From: Curvibacter microcysteis
GTDB lineage: Bacteria; Pseudomonadota; Gammaproteobacteria; Burkholderiales; Burkholderiaceae_C
NCBI RefSeq assembly: GCF_028649435.1
Contig: NZ_JAQSIN010000010.1
Length of the DNA: 64,000 bases
Direction: 5' to 3' (one strand)
A model generated the notes under the pieces. That model searched no databases. It saw nothing but the letters and a program-made list of their open reading frames with translations, and had not been told where the DNA came from. Positions 15,751 to 25,091 of the stretch are shown here, piece after piece. Positions within the stretch are counted from its first letter, which is position 1. Every line of letters starts with the position of its first letter. A program made the translations under genes and the position numbers.

Positions 15751-16926
15751 TCAGAGCACGTATTTGGCCAGCGGGTGGGCGGTCAGCGCGCGGTACAGGT
15801 TGTCCAGTTGCTCGCGGCTGGTGGCGGTCACGGTCAGCGTCACGCTGAGGTACTTGCCGCCCGAACTGTCGCGCATCTGCACCCGGCTGATTTCGAAGCT
15901 GGGGTCGTGCTCGGTGGCAATCGCCGCCATGGTCTCGACAAAACCCTCGACCTTGGGGCCCATGACCTTGATCGGGAACAGGCTGGGGTATTCAATCAAG
16001 GACTCAGCGCCCTCGATGGGCACCGACGCTGCGGCAGGTGCTGGCGCCTTGGCCGTGGGCTCGGAAGCCGCCTTGGCGGCCTGGTAAGCCGCGTAAAGCT
16101 TTTGGTAGACAGGACCCGGCTGGCCCGAGCCCACGGGCTGACCATCCAGGCGCGTCACGGCCAACACTTCCTTGGTGGCGGAGGACAGCATCACTTCGTC
16201 AGCGGCCAGCAGTTCGGCATGGCTGATTTTGCGCAGCTCGAAGGGGATGCCCGCGTCCCGGCACAGGGTCTCAAGCAGGCCGTAGCGAATGCCTTCGAGC
16301 ACCAGGTGGTCACGGGGGGCGCCCATCAATTGGCCGTCTTTGACCACCCACACATTGCTGGACGAGGCTTCGCTGAGGATGCCGTCACGCAGCAAAATGG
16401 TTTCGGTGGCGCCGGCTTCTACGCTGATCTGGCGGGCCAGCACGGCGGGCAGCAGACTCGTGCTTTTGATGTGGCCCTTTTTCCAGCGGAAATCGTCGGC
16501 CGTGACGCAGGCCACGCCCTGTGCACGGGCCGTGGCCGATTGGCTTTTGAGCGGGTTGATCATGGCGAACACGGTGGGCTTGACGCCTGGCGGAATGGCG
16601 TGGTCGCGGGGGGCCACGCCGCGCGTGACCTGCAGGTACACCGTGTGATCGCTCTCGCGGGTGCTGGGGTTGCGTTGGATCAGGTTGTCCGCGATGTCAC
16701 GCCACTCTTCCGCGGTGTGCGGGTTGGCCATCTGCACCTCGGCCAGTGATCGGCCCAGGCGCGCGATGTGTTCGTCAAAGCGGAACAGACGGCCACCATA
16801 AACCGGGATGACCTCATAGATGCCGTCGCCAAAGATGAAGCCACGGTCAAGCACGCTGATGCGTGCATCTTGGAGGGCGGTATAGTCGCCGTTCAGAAAA
16901 CAGAAGGTGTCTGGGAGTGCTTGCAT
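15751..16926 (-). CDS. D-amino-acid aminotransferase fused to a YbeD/DUF493 domain
   Basis: The 391-residue product joins two normally separate proteins. Residues 1 to about 285 are a fold-type IV PLP aminotransferase of the D-alanine transaminase type: RGFIFGDGIYEVIPVYGGR near the start, the lysine in DDFRWKKGHIKSTSLLP that should bind PLP, ILSEASSSNVWVV, and the SSATKEVLAVT block. An alanine/proline linker (TAKAPAPAAASVP) leads to about 85 residues of YbeD/DUF493 (IEYPSLFPIKVMG, then VTLTVTATSREQLDNLYRAL). ATG 16926 gives MQALPDTF; the upstream open frame overlaps no recognised domain. In E. coli ybeD precedes lipB as a free gene. The frame is open across the junction, so I read it as a real fusion. 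Confidence 0.9.
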   Translation of the reverse strand: MQALPDTFCFLNGDYTALQDARISVLDRGFIFGDGIYEVIPVYGGRLFRFDEHIARLGRSLAEVQMANPHTAEEWRDIADNLIQRNPSTRESDHTVYLQVTRGVAPRDHAIPPGVKPTVFAMINPLKSQSATARAQGVACVTADDFRWKKGHIKSTSLLPAVLARQISVEAGATETILLRDGILSEASSSNVWVVKDGQLMGAPRDHLVLEGIRYGLLETLCRDAGIPFELRKISHAELLAADEVMLSSATKEVLAVTRLDGQPVGSGQPGPVYQKLYAAYQAAKAASEPTAKAPAPAAASVPIEGAESLIEYPSLFPIKVMGPKVEGFVETMAAIATEHDPSFEISRVQMRDSSGGKYLSVTLTVTATSREQLDNLYRALTAHPLAKYVL

Positions 16927-17059
16927 GGGCAAATTATCAGCGCTGAAGGGCTGGGCCGCGCGGCGTCCCACTTGAACGCGTGGGTGGGTGTGCATTGCCG
17001 TCCCTCAGGTCACAACAGCTTTGACCCGCGTTCTTTTCGGGCGTGCGCGCTTTACATCC

Positions 17060-17087
17060 TTGGCTGCTCTGGGTTTTTACTTATAAT
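17060..17087 (+). promoter_or_regulatory. Promoter of the ATP synthase operon
   Basis: TTGGCT at 17060-17065 and a perfect TATAAT at 17082-17087 are 16 bases apart. The atpI start lies 48 bases further on. It is the only strong vegetative promoter seen between the divergent aminotransferase gene and atpI. Confidence 0.7.
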
Positions 17088-17134
17088 CAATGGCTTTGCT
17101 GAAATTCAGGCTTGTAACCCTGGCGTAACTCAGA

Positions 17135-17608
17135 ATGAACACAATCGCGCCAGGTTCTGAAGATGAGGTGGAAGAGTCTGATTTCAAGCCGCTGACTGCC
17201 GAAGAGGCGCAGCAGCTTCGTTCAAGAATCGTGCCAATCTCCTTGGGGCGGATCTTGCTGACTCAGGTCTTGGTGGGTGCTCTGGTGGCGTTGATCGCTT
17301 GGGGACTCACTGGACGCTCGGTGGCCGCTTGGTCCGCCGCTTATGGCAGTTTGGCTGTGGTGATTCCCGCAGCACTTTTTGCCCGAGGGGTGCGCAAGCA
17401 CATGGCGTCGACGAACCCGGGGGCTGCGGTGACCGGGTTGTTTGGATGGGAGCTCGTCAAGATTGTGCTGACGGTGGCTGCGCTGGCAGCTGCGCCCTGG
17501 GTGGTCCCAGGGTTGGTCTGGCTGGCCTTGTTGGCTGGCATGGTCTTGACGTTGAAGATGTACTGGTTTGCGCTGTGGCTGCAGACCAGGTCCGTGAAAC
17601 CGAATTGA
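17135..17608 (+). CDS. atpI: ATP synthase subunit I (AtpI)
   Basis: A 157-residue membrane protein at the head of the atp operon. AtpI helps assemble the c-ring or stabilise the Fo sector and is not part of the finished enzyme. It has a charged N-terminal region of about 40 residues and four hydrophobic segments, for example ILLTQVLVGALVALIAWGLT and WVVPGLVWLALLAGMVLTLK, with the AtpI-like AYGSLAVVIPAALFARG. The position 36 bases before atpB supports the call. Confidence 0.9.
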   Translation: MNTIAPGSEDEVEESDFKPLTAEEAQQLRSRIVPISLGRILLTQVLVGALVALIAWGLTGRSVAAWSAAYGSLAVVIPAALFARGVRKHMASTNPGAAVTGLFGWELVKIVLTVAALAAAPWVVPGLVWLALLAGMVLTLKMYWFALWLQTRSVKPN

Positions 17609-17644
17609 CTGTTCGTTCGAAGAGTTAAAGGAAAGAGTTGAAAG

Positions 17645-18523
17645 ATGAGTGCAGAACAACATGCCCCGACAGCGAGTGAGTACATCGTTCACCACTTGCA
17701 GCATTTGCAGAATGTCCCGCAGAAGGCCATCGTTGATTTCTCGGTTGTCAATTTCGACTCCATCGTGACCGCTGGCCTGCTCGGCATCGTGGCCGTGCTG
17801 CTGTTGCTGGTCGCTGCTCGCAAGGCCACCTCGGGTGTTCCCGGTCGCTTCCAGGCGGCTGTCGAAATCTTGGTTGAAATGGTGGACAACCAAGCCAAGG
17901 CCAACATTCACAGCGCCGAAAGCCGCAAGTTCATTGCGCCTCTGGGCCTGACCGTGTTTGTGTGGATTTTCCTCATGAACTTCATGGACATGCTGCCGGT
18001 TGACCTGTTGCCCGCGCTTTGGGGCAAGGCTTACGCTGCAGCCGGCCACGATCCTGAGCACGCTTTCCTGCGCATCGTTCCGACCGCTGACCTTTCCACC
18101 ACCCTGGGCCTGGCTTTTGCTGTCCTGGTGCTGCGTTTCTGGTACAGCGTCAAGATCAAGGGCGCTGGCGGCTGGGCCCACGAGCTGGTTTCGGCTCCCT
18201 TTGGCACCAGCAAGAACCCGATTTTTGCCCTCATCCTGGGCGTCGTGAACCTGCTCATGCAGGTGATTGAATACGTGGCCAACACCGTGTCCCATGGCAT
18301 GCGGTTGTTCGGCAACATGTATGCAGGTGAACTGGTGTTCATGCTGATCGCGCTCATGGGCGGCGCAGCAGCACTGTCCCTGTCGGGTGTCTTGCTGCCG
18401 GTGGGCCACATCATTGCGGGCACCATCTGGACGCTGTTCCACATCCTGGTGATCACGTTGCAAGCCTTCATTTTCATGATGCTGGCACTGATCTACCTGG
18501 GTCAGGCACACAACGCCCACTGA
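17645..18523 (+). CDS. atpB: ATP synthase Fo subunit a
   Basis: Subunit a holds the proton half-channels facing the c-ring. The 292-residue product has several membrane segments and the conserved stretch SHGMRLFGNMYAGELVFML near residues 217-235, whose arginine is essential for proton transfer. Length and the late helices are normal for betaproteobacteria. It follows atpI after 36 bases and precedes atpE. Confidence 0.97.
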   Translation: MSAEQHAPTASEYIVHHLQHLQNVPQKAIVDFSVVNFDSIVTAGLLGIVAVLLLLVAARKATSGVPGRFQAAVEILVEMVDNQAKANIHSAESRKFIAPLGLTVFVWIFLMNFMDMLPVDLLPALWGKAYAAAGHDPEHAFLRIVPTADLSTTLGLAFAVLVLRFWYSVKIKGAGGWAHELVSAPFGTSKNPIFALILGVVNLLMQVIEYVANTVSHGMRLFGNMYAGELVFMLIALMGGAAALSLSGVLLPVGHIIAGTIWTLFHILVITLQAFIFMMLALIYLGQAHNAH

Positions 18524-18579
18524 TTTTCTCGTTCTCGTTTTTTTCTTTCCTCAACCATCCGTATCTTTAAGGAGTCATC

Positions 18580-18849
18580 ATGGAAAACATTCTCGGTCTC
18601 GTCGCTCTGGCTTGTGGTCTGATCGTTGGTCTGGGCGCTATCGGCGCTTCGATCGGCATCGCACTGATGGGTGGTAAGTTCCTCGAATCTTCCGCTCGCC
18701 AACCTGAGCTGATCAACGAACTGCAAACCAAGATGTTCATCTTGGCCGGTCTGATCGACGCCGCCTTCCTGATCGGTGTGGCTATCGCTCTGCTGTTCGC
18801 CTTCGCTAACCCGTTCGCTTCGACCTTCTTGGCCAACCTGCCCAAGTAA
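18580..18849 (+). CDS. atpE: ATP synthase Fo subunit c
   Basis: Subunit c forms the proton-driven rotor ring. The 89-residue hairpin has the polar loop ARQPELINELQTKMF and the second helix LAGLIDAAFLIGVAIALL with the proton-binding aspartate in GLID, the usual H+-type arrangement. AAGGAG at 18569-18574 precedes the ATG, a strong ribosome site fitting the high copy number of c. Confidence 0.98.
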   Translation: MENILGLVALACGLIVGLGAIGASIGIALMGGKFLESSARQPELINELQTKMFILAGLIDAAFLIGVAIALLFAFANPFASTFLANLPK

Positions 18850-18883
18850 TTCCCGTTCAACGCCACTCTAGAAAGGTGTTGCC

Positions 18884-19354
18884 GTGAGTATCAATGCGAC
18901 CCTGTTCGTTCAGGCCATCGTATTCCTGATCTTGGTGTGGTTCACGATGAAATTCGTGTGGCCCCCGATCGCGAAGGCGTTGGATGAACGTGCCCAGAAA
19001 ATCGCCGATGGTCTCGCTGCTGCCGACCGTGCCAAGACCGAACTCGCCGCTGCTGACCAGCGCGTGAAGAAGGAATTGGCCGCCGCCAGCAATGAAACTG
19101 CATCGCGTCTGGCTGATGCTGAGCGTCGTGCTCAGGCCATCATCGACGAGGCCAAGGCCCGTGCTACCGAAGAAGGCAACAAGCTGGTTGCCGCTGCCAA
19201 GGCAGAAGCTGAGCAGCAATCGGTCAAGGCCCGTGAGGCCCTGCGTGAGCAGGTTGCCGTGCTGGCCGTGAAGGGTGCTGAGCAAATCCTGCGCAAGGAA
19301 GTCGATGCCGGCGTTCACGCCGATCTGCTGAACCGCCTGAAGACCGAGCTGTAA
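18884..19354 (+). CDS. atpF: ATP synthase Fo subunit b
   Basis: Subunit b is the peripheral stalk. The 156-residue product has one N-terminal membrane helix (TLFVQAIVFLILVWFTMKFVW region) followed by a long alanine/glutamate/lysine-rich helix, typical of b. The start is GTG 18884, with AAAGG at 18872-18876 seven bases before it. It lies between atpE and atpH as in other proteobacteria. Confidence 0.97.
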   Translation: MSINATLFVQAIVFLILVWFTMKFVWPPIAKALDERAQKIADGLAAADRAKTELAAADQRVKKELAAASNETASRLADAERRAQAIIDEAKARATEEGNKLVAAAKAEAEQQSVKAREALREQVAVLAVKGAEQILRKEVDAGVHADLLNRLKTEL

Positions 19355-19363
19355 GGAGCAACC

Positions 19364-19906
19364 ATGGCTGAACTCGCCACCATTGCCCGTCCTTACGCCG
19401 AGGCCCTGTTCAAGGCCAGCACATCGACCGCTGGCGTTGACCTCAACGCCACGGCCGCTTGGCTGGACGAGCTGGCTGCGATTGCAGCCGACGCCCAGCT
19501 CAAGCAGTTTGCCGAGAGCCCCAAAGTCAGCGGCCAACAGGTTTTCGACCTGGTGGCTGGCCTGACCAAGTATGTGTTGCCCGACCAGGGCAAAAACTTC
19601 TTGCGCGCGGTGATCGACAACGGCCGGCTCCAAGCGCTGCCTGAAGTTGCTACCCAGTTCCGCAAACTGGTCAATGCCCAAAGCGGCTCGTCGGATGCCA
19701 TCGTGTACAGCGCGTTCCCCGTGGACGGCGCTGCCCTGGCAGACCTCGCCGCCTCGCTCGAAAAGCGTTTTGCTCGCAAGCTCAATTTGACCGTTCAACT
19801 GGACAGCACCCTGATCGGTGGTATCCGTGTGGCGGTGGGCGACGAGGTGCTCGACACCTCGGTCAAAGCGCGTCTCGAACAAATGAAAGCGGCCCTGGCC
19901 GCGTGA
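19364..19906 (+). CDS. atpH: ATP synthase F1 subunit delta
   Basis: Delta links the peripheral stalk to the top of F1. The 180-residue product starts AELATIARPYAEALFKAS and ends with the conserved LDSTLIGGIRVAVGDEVLD segment and SVKARLEQMKAAL, the standard delta C-terminus. It is nine bases after atpF. Confidence 0.97.
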   Translation: MAELATIARPYAEALFKASTSTAGVDLNATAAWLDELAAIAADAQLKQFAESPKVSGQQVFDLVAGLTKYVLPDQGKNFLRAVIDNGRLQALPEVATQFRKLVNAQSGSSDAIVYSAFPVDGAALADLAASLEKRFARKLNLTVQLDSTLIGGIRVAVGDEVLDTSVKARLEQMKAALAA

Positions 19907-19952
19907 ACCGCGGCCTTGTGCCTCGGCTAAACCAAGAAAGAAGGAAAGAGTC

Positions 19953-21506
19953 ATGCAACTCAATCCCGCAGAAATTTCTGAACTGATCAAGAGCCGCATC
20001 GAAGGGCTGGCTGGCAGCGCTGACATCCGCAACCAGGGCACCGTGGTGTCCGTGACCGACGGTATCGTTCGCGTGCACGGCCTGTCTGACGTGATGCAAG
20101 GCGAAATGCTCGAATTCCCGGCCAACAAGGATGGCGTGCCTTCCTTCGGCCTGGCCCTGAACCTCGAGCGCGACTCTGTCGGCGCCGTGATTTTGGGCGA
20201 GTACGAGCACATCTCCGAAGGCGACACCGTGAAGTGCACGGGCCGCATCTTGGAAGTGCCTGTTGGTCCCGAACTGATTGGCCGTGTGGTGAACGCACTG
20301 GGTCAGCCTATCGACGGCAAGGGCCCGATCAACGCCAAGCTGACCGACGTGATCGAAAAAGTGGCGCCTGGTGTGATCGCCCGTGAATCCGTGAGCCAAC
20401 CTCTGCAGACCGGCCTGAAGTCCATCGACTCCATGGTGCCCGTCGGCCGCGGCCAGCGCGAACTGATCATCGGTGACCGTCAGACCGGCAAGACCGCTGT
20501 TGCCATCGACGCGATCATCAACCAAAAGGGTCAAGGCGTTACCTGCGTGTACGTCGCGATCGGCCAAAAGGCTTCCTCCATCAAGAACGTTGTGCGCTCG
20601 CTGGAGCAAGCTGGCGCCATGGACTACACCATTGTGGTGGCTGCCTCGGCTTCTGAATCGGCTGCCATGCAGTACGTGTCGGCCTACTCGGGCTGCACGA
20701 TGGGCGAATACTTCCGTGACCGCGGCGAAGACGCACTGATCGTTTATGACGATCTGTCCAAGCAAGCTGTGGCTTACCGTCAAGTGTCGCTGCTGCTGCG
20801 TCGTCCTCCAGGCCGCGAAGCGTTCCCTGGCGACGTGTTTTATCTCCACAGCCGTCTGCTCGAACGCGCCGCTCGCGTGAACGCCGACTACGTGGAAGCC
20901 TTCACCAAGGGCGAAGTCAAGGGCAAGACCGGTTCTTTGACCGCACTGCCTGTGATCGAAACCCAAGCCGGTGACGTGTCCGCTTTCGTTCCGACCAACG
21001 TGATCTCGATCACCGACGGCCAGATCTTCCTGGAAACCAGCCTGTTCAACGCCGGTATCCGCCCCGCCATCAACGCCGGTATCTCGGTGTCGCGCGTCGG
21101 TGGTGCTGCCCAGACCAAGCTGATCAAGAACCTGTCCGGTGGTATCCGTACCGACTTGGCCCAGTACCGTGAATTGGCTGCTTTTGCCCAGTTTGCCTCG
21201 GACCTCGACGAAGCCACCCGCAAGCAGCTGGACCGCGGTGCCCGCGTGACCGAACTGTTGAAGCAGGCTCAGTACAGCCCGCAATCCATCTCGCTGATGG
21301 GTGCCACGCTGTTCGCCGTCAACAAGGGTTACCTGGACGACATCGAGGTCAAGAAGGTTTTGGCCTTCGAACACGGTCTGCACCAGTTCCTGAAGACCAG
21401 CCATGCCGCCCTGCTCGCCAAGCTCGAGAAGGACAAGGCCATGGACAAGGACGCCGAAGCTGAATTGACCGCCGCCATTGGCGCGTTCAAGAAGTCGTTT
21501 GCCTAA
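19953..21506 (+). CDS. atpA: ATP synthase F1 subunit alpha
   Basis: Alpha is the non-catalytic nucleotide-binding subunit of the F1 hexamer. The 517-residue product has the Walker A GDRQTGKT near residues 170-177, the VSRVGGAAQ segment near 375, and the arginine-containing stretch following PAINAGISVSRVGG. Start after AAGGAAAGAGTC. Length is normal. Confidence 0.98.
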   Translation: MQLNPAEISELIKSRIEGLAGSADIRNQGTVVSVTDGIVRVHGLSDVMQGEMLEFPANKDGVPSFGLALNLERDSVGAVILGEYEHISEGDTVKCTGRILEVPVGPELIGRVVNALGQPIDGKGPINAKLTDVIEKVAPGVIARESVSQPLQTGLKSIDSMVPVGRGQRELIIGDRQTGKTAVAIDAIINQKGQGVTCVYVAIGQKASSIKNVVRSLEQAGAMDYTIVVAASASESAAMQYVSAYSGCTMGEYFRDRGEDALIVYDDLSKQAVAYRQVSLLLRRPPGREAFPGDVFYLHSRLLERAARVNADYVEAFTKGEVKGKTGSLTALPVIETQAGDVSAFVPTNVISITDGQIFLETSLFNAGIRPAINAGISVSRVGGAAQTKLIKNLSGGIRTDLAQYRELAAFAQFASDLDEATRKQLDRGARVTELLKQAQYSPQSISLMGATLFAVNKGYLDDIEVKKVLAFEHGLHQFLKTSHAALLAKLEKDKAMDKDAEAELTAAIGAFKKSFA

Positions 21507-21546
21507 AGCGCTCTAAAAGCACCCTTCAAACGCTTTAGGAGCACAT

Positions 21547-22413
21547 ATGGCAGCAGGCAAGGAAATACGCGGCAAGATCAAATCGGTGGAGAACACCAAG
21601 AAGATCACCAAGGCCATGGAAATGGTGGCCGCATCCAAGATGCGCAAGGCGCAGGACCGGATGCGTGCTGCCCGTCCTTACAGCGAAAAGATCCGCAACG
21701 TTGCCGCCAACCTCGGCCAGGCCAACCCGGAATACACGCACGCGTTCATGAAAGTGAACGACGCGAAAGCCGCTGGTGTGATCGTCATCACGACCGACAA
21801 GGGTCTGTGTGGCGGTATGAACACCAACGTGCTGCGTGCCGTGACGGCCAAGTTGCGCGACCTGCAAACCGCAGGCGTGTCGACCGAGGCAGTGGCAATT
21901 GGTAACAAGGGTCTGGGTTTCCTGAACCGTGTCGGCGCGAAAGTGGTTTCGCACGTCACGGGTCTGGGTGACACCCCGCATCTGGACAAGTTGATTGGCC
22001 CCGTGAAGGTGCTCTTGGATGCTTACGCAGAAGGTCGCATCAACGCGGTCTACCTGGGTTACACCAAGTTCATCAACACGATGAAGCAGGAATCGGTGCT
22101 GGAGCAGTTGCTGCCCCTGTCCGCCGCGACCCTGCAAGCCGAGAAGACCGAACATGGCTGGGATTACATCTACGAGCCCGACGCTCAGGCCGTCATTGAC
22201 GACCTGCTCGTGCGCTACGTTGAATCCCTGATCTACCAGGCCGTGGCGGAAAACATGGCATCCGAACAGTCGGCGCGCATGGTGGCCATGAAGGCCGCGA
22301 CCGACAACGCGGGCAGTGTCATTGGTGAGCTCAAGCTGGTCTACAACAAGACGCGTCAGGCAGCGATCACGAAAGAACTTTCGGAGATCGTGTCGGGTGC
22401 GGCGGCCGTCTGA
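21547..22413 (+). CDS. atpG: ATP synthase F1 subunit gamma
   Basis: Gamma is the central rotor shaft. The 288-residue product shows the N-terminal helix KEIRGKIKSVENTKKITKAM, the TTDKGLCGGMNTNV block near residue 80, and the C-terminal helix region with MKAATDNAG and RQAAITKELSEIV. It is between atpA and atpD as expected. Confidence 0.98.
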   Translation: MAAGKEIRGKIKSVENTKKITKAMEMVAASKMRKAQDRMRAARPYSEKIRNVAANLGQANPEYTHAFMKVNDAKAAGVIVITTDKGLCGGMNTNVLRAVTAKLRDLQTAGVSTEAVAIGNKGLGFLNRVGAKVVSHVTGLGDTPHLDKLIGPVKVLLDAYAEGRINAVYLGYTKFINTMKQESVLEQLLPLSAATLQAEKTEHGWDYIYEPDAQAVIDDLLVRYVESLIYQAVAENMASEQSARMVAMKAATDNAGSVIGELKLVYNKTRQAAITKELSEIVSGAAAV

Positions 22414-22462
22414 TCGCGCTCGCTTATCCGTCCTAACGGTTTAAAAATTTTTGGAGCAAAAA

Positions 22463-23866
22463 ATGGCTCAAGTTCAAGGAAAAATTGTTCAGTGTATTGG
22501 CGCTGTGGTTGACGTGGAATTTCCGCGTGACCAGATGCCCAAGATCTACGACGCTCTCAAGCTCGAAGGTTCCACACTGACCCTGGAAGTTCAGCAACAG
22601 CTGGGCGACGGCGTGGTGCGTACCATTGCCCTGGGTTCGTCCGACGGTCTGCGTCGCGGCATCATGGTGACCAACACCCACGCGCCCATCACGGTGCCCG
22701 TCGGCAAGGCCACGCTGGGTCGCATCATGGACGTGCTGGGCGCGCCCATCGACGAACGCGGTCCTGTCAGCCAAGAGCTGACTGCCTCGATCCACCGCAA
22801 GGCCCCCGCTTATGACGAGCTGTCGCCTTCGCAAGAGCTGCTGGAAACCGGCATCAAGGTGATCGACTTGGTCTGCCCGTTCGCCAAGGGCGGCAAGGTG
22901 GGTCTGTTCGGTGGTGCCGGTGTGGGCAAGACCGTGAACATGATGGAACTCATCAACAACATCGCCAAGGCTCACTCGGGTCTGTCGGTGTTCGCTGGTG
23001 TGGGCGAGCGTACCCGTGAAGGGAACGACTTCTATCACGAAATGGCTGACTCCGGCGTGGTGAACCTCGAGAAGCTCGAGGACTCCAAGGTGGCCATGGT
23101 CTACGGTCAGATGAACGAGCCCCCGGGCAACCGTCTGCGCGTGGCCCTGACCGGTCTGACCATCGCGGAATCCTTCCGTGACGAAGGCCGTGACGTGCTG
23201 TTCTTCGTGGACAACATCTACCGCTACACGCTGGCCGGTACCGAAGTGTCCGCTCTGCTGGGTCGCATGCCTTCTGCCGTGGGTTATCAACCGACGCTGG
23301 CCGAAGAAATGGGCCGCCTGCAAGAACGCATCACCTCGACCAAGGTCGGTTCGATCACCTCCATCCAAGCCGTTTACGTGCCTGCCGATGACTTGACCGA
23401 CCCGTCGCCTGCCACGACCTTCGCCCACTTGGATTCCACCGTGGTGCTGAGCCGTGACATCGCTGCCCTGGGTATCTACCCCGCTGTGGATCCGCTGGAT
23501 TCGACCAGCCGCCAGCTGGACCCGAACGTGGTGGGTGAAGACCACTACAGCACGGCCCGCGCTGTGCAAGGCACGCTGCAACGCTACAAGGAACTGCGCG
23601 ACATCATCGCCATTCTGGGCATGGACGAACTGGCACCGGAAGACAAGCTGGTGGTGGCCCGCGCTCGTAAGATCCAGCGTTTCCTGTCGCAGCCTTTCCA
23701 CGTGGCTGAAGTGTTCACCGGCTCGCCTGGCAAGTACGTTCCGCTGTCGGAAACCATCCGTGGTTTCAAGATGATCGTGGCTGGTGAGTGCGATCACCTG
23801 CCCGAGCAGGCCTTCTACATGGTTGGCACCATCGACGAAGCCTTCGAAAAGGCCAAGAAGATTTAA
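22463..23866 (+). CDS. atpD: ATP synthase F1 subunit beta
   Basis: Beta carries the catalytic sites. The 467-residue product has Walker A GGAGVGKT near residues 152-159, GERTREGNDFYHEM with the catalytic glutamate, and the DELSEED-like lever region (here ILGMDELAPEDKLVV). A TTG at 22451 is also open, but ATG 22463 has the GGAG at 22453-22456 six bases before it and gives MAQVQGKIVQ. Confidence 0.98.
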   Translation: MAQVQGKIVQCIGAVVDVEFPRDQMPKIYDALKLEGSTLTLEVQQQLGDGVVRTIALGSSDGLRRGIMVTNTHAPITVPVGKATLGRIMDVLGAPIDERGPVSQELTASIHRKAPAYDELSPSQELLETGIKVIDLVCPFAKGGKVGLFGGAGVGKTVNMMELINNIAKAHSGLSVFAGVGERTREGNDFYHEMADSGVVNLEKLEDSKVAMVYGQMNEPPGNRLRVALTGLTIAESFRDEGRDVLFFVDNIYRYTLAGTEVSALLGRMPSAVGYQPTLAEEMGRLQERITSTKVGSITSIQAVYVPADDLTDPSPATTFAHLDSTVVLSRDIAALGIYPAVDPLDSTSRQLDPNVVGEDHYSTARAVQGTLQRYKELRDIIAILGMDELAPEDKLVVARARKIQRFLSQPFHVAEVFTGSPGKYVPLSETIRGFKMIVAGECDHLPEQAFYMVGTIDEAFEKAKKI

Positions 23867-23944
23867 GGCCCTCCGTGGCTGGTGGCGCAGGGGTTGTGAG
23901 GCCCTTTCGCTGCCGGCGCGGTCAAGCCTCAAGAAAGGATTGCC

Positions 23945-24361
23945 ATGGCAACCATTCATGTTGACGTTGTGAGTGCCGAAGAGTCCATCTTCTCGGGTGA
24001 AGCCAAGTTTGTGGCGCTGCCTGGTGAAAATGGTGAACTCGGTATTCTGCCGGGCCACACGCCCCTCATCACCCGCATCAAGCCTGGCTCGGTGCGCATT
24101 GAGACGGCCAATGGCGGCGAAGAGTTCGTGTTCGTGGCCGGTGGCATTCTGGAAGTGCAACCGAACTGCGTGACCGTGCTGTCCGACACCGCCATCCGCG
24201 GCAAGGACCTGGACGAAGAAAAGGCCAACAAGGCCCGTGCAGCGGCCGAAGAGGCGATCAAGAACGCGAAGAGCGATCTGGACATCGCCAAGGCCCAATC
24301 CGAGCTGGCTGTCATGGCCGCTCAGATCGCCGCCCTGCGCAAGTTCCGCCAAAAGCGCTGA
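23945..24361 (+). CDS. atpC: ATP synthase F1 subunit epsilon
   Basis: Epsilon couples gamma to the c-ring and can inhibit ATP hydrolysis. The 138-residue product has the beta-sandwich half with LPGENGELGILPGHTPLITR near residues 28-47 and the C-terminal helical hairpin rich in alanine and lysine. It is the last atp gene and is followed by a strong terminator. Confidence 0.97.
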   Translation: MATIHVDVVSAEESIFSGEAKFVALPGENGELGILPGHTPLITRIKPGSVRIETANGGEEFVFVAGGILEVQPNCVTVLSDTAIRGKDLDEEKANKARAAAEEAIKNAKSDLDIAKAQSELAVMAAQIAALRKFRQKR

Positions 24362-24400
24362 GCGCGCTCCCGAGTGACCGCTCTGCGGTGACTTCAGAAC

Positions 24401-24432
24401 AAGCCCCTGACCTGCCGGTCCGGGGCTTTTTT
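24401..24432 (+). terminator. Terminator of the ATP synthase operon
   Basis: AAGCCCC and GGGGCTT, extended inward by GACC/GGTC with one mismatch, form a long stem around a TGCC loop, followed by TTTTTT. It lies 40 bases after atpC. Confidence 0.9.
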
Positions 24433-24598
24433 CATGCTGGAGCACTGAGGTGCGCCCAAGGCGGGCCAGCCGTCTTGTAGGTCGATTTGGCGGCAGGATG
24501 GGCTTGGGTTGTTCGGTGGCCTTTCACGGCCAGGCGGCGCAGGTGCTGAAAGCACGGCAGAATCGACGACTCCGCACCTCCATCCCCTTTTGTTTGCC

Positions 24599-25048
24599 AT
24601 GCCCAAAGCCAAATTTCAGGCCGCCACCGTGGGCGGCTCTGCAGACGAGACCGAAGCAGCTTTTTACGAGGCCTTGCAAACCGCCGACATCGGCTTGTTG
24701 ATGTCCTGCTGGGCCGATGAAGATGACATTGTCTGCGTGCATCCCGGCGGGCCTCGCCTGGTGGGCGCTGGGGCCATTCGGGCCGCGTTTGAAATGTTGT
24801 TTGCCCAAGGTGCACTGGCGGTTCGCATTGAGCGCGTGCAGCGCGTGGACGCCCTGGCAAGCGCGGTGCACAGCGTCATTGAGCGCATCGAGGTGCTGAC
24901 CGCATCTGGGCCGCGAGAGGCTTGGGTGGTGGCCACCAACGTGTACCACAAGACCGCCCAGGGTTGGCGGCTGGTGGCCCACCATGCCAGCCCAGGGTCG
25001 CCCCATGAAGCCCTGGCGGGCTCAGAGGGTCCGGCGGTGCTGCATTGA
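24599..25048 (+). CDS. NTF2/SnoaL-like protein
   Basis: A 149-residue protein with the NTF2-like pattern: a helical start (TEAAFYEALQTADIGLLMSC), WADEDDIVCVHPGGPRLVGA, and late strands ending NVYHKTAQGWRLVAHHASP. The tryptophan-arginine-hisitidine end (W-R-L-V-A-H-H) is typical of the SnoaL/DUF4440 type. Members include small isomerases and ketosteroid-like enzymes, but the substrate is unknown. ATG 24599 gives MPKAKFQ; the longer upstream frame is unlike the family. It precedes the YheT-type gene by 43 bases and may share its transcript. Confidence 0.82.
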   Translation: MPKAKFQAATVGGSADETEAAFYEALQTADIGLLMSCWADEDDIVCVHPGGPRLVGAGAIRAAFEMLFAQGALAVRIERVQRVDALASAVHSVIERIEVLTASGPREAWVVATNVYHKTAQGWRLVAHHASPGSPHEALAGSEGPAVLH

Positions 25049-25091
25049 GGGCCTTGACCATGACCGAGACCCTTGCAGGGCAGGCCATCGC

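Noticed and set aside
22433..24445. Open frame of 670 codons antisense to atpD and atpC
   Set aside because: The opposite strand encodes clear ATP synthase subunits, and this frame has a histidine/glycine-rich shadow composition.
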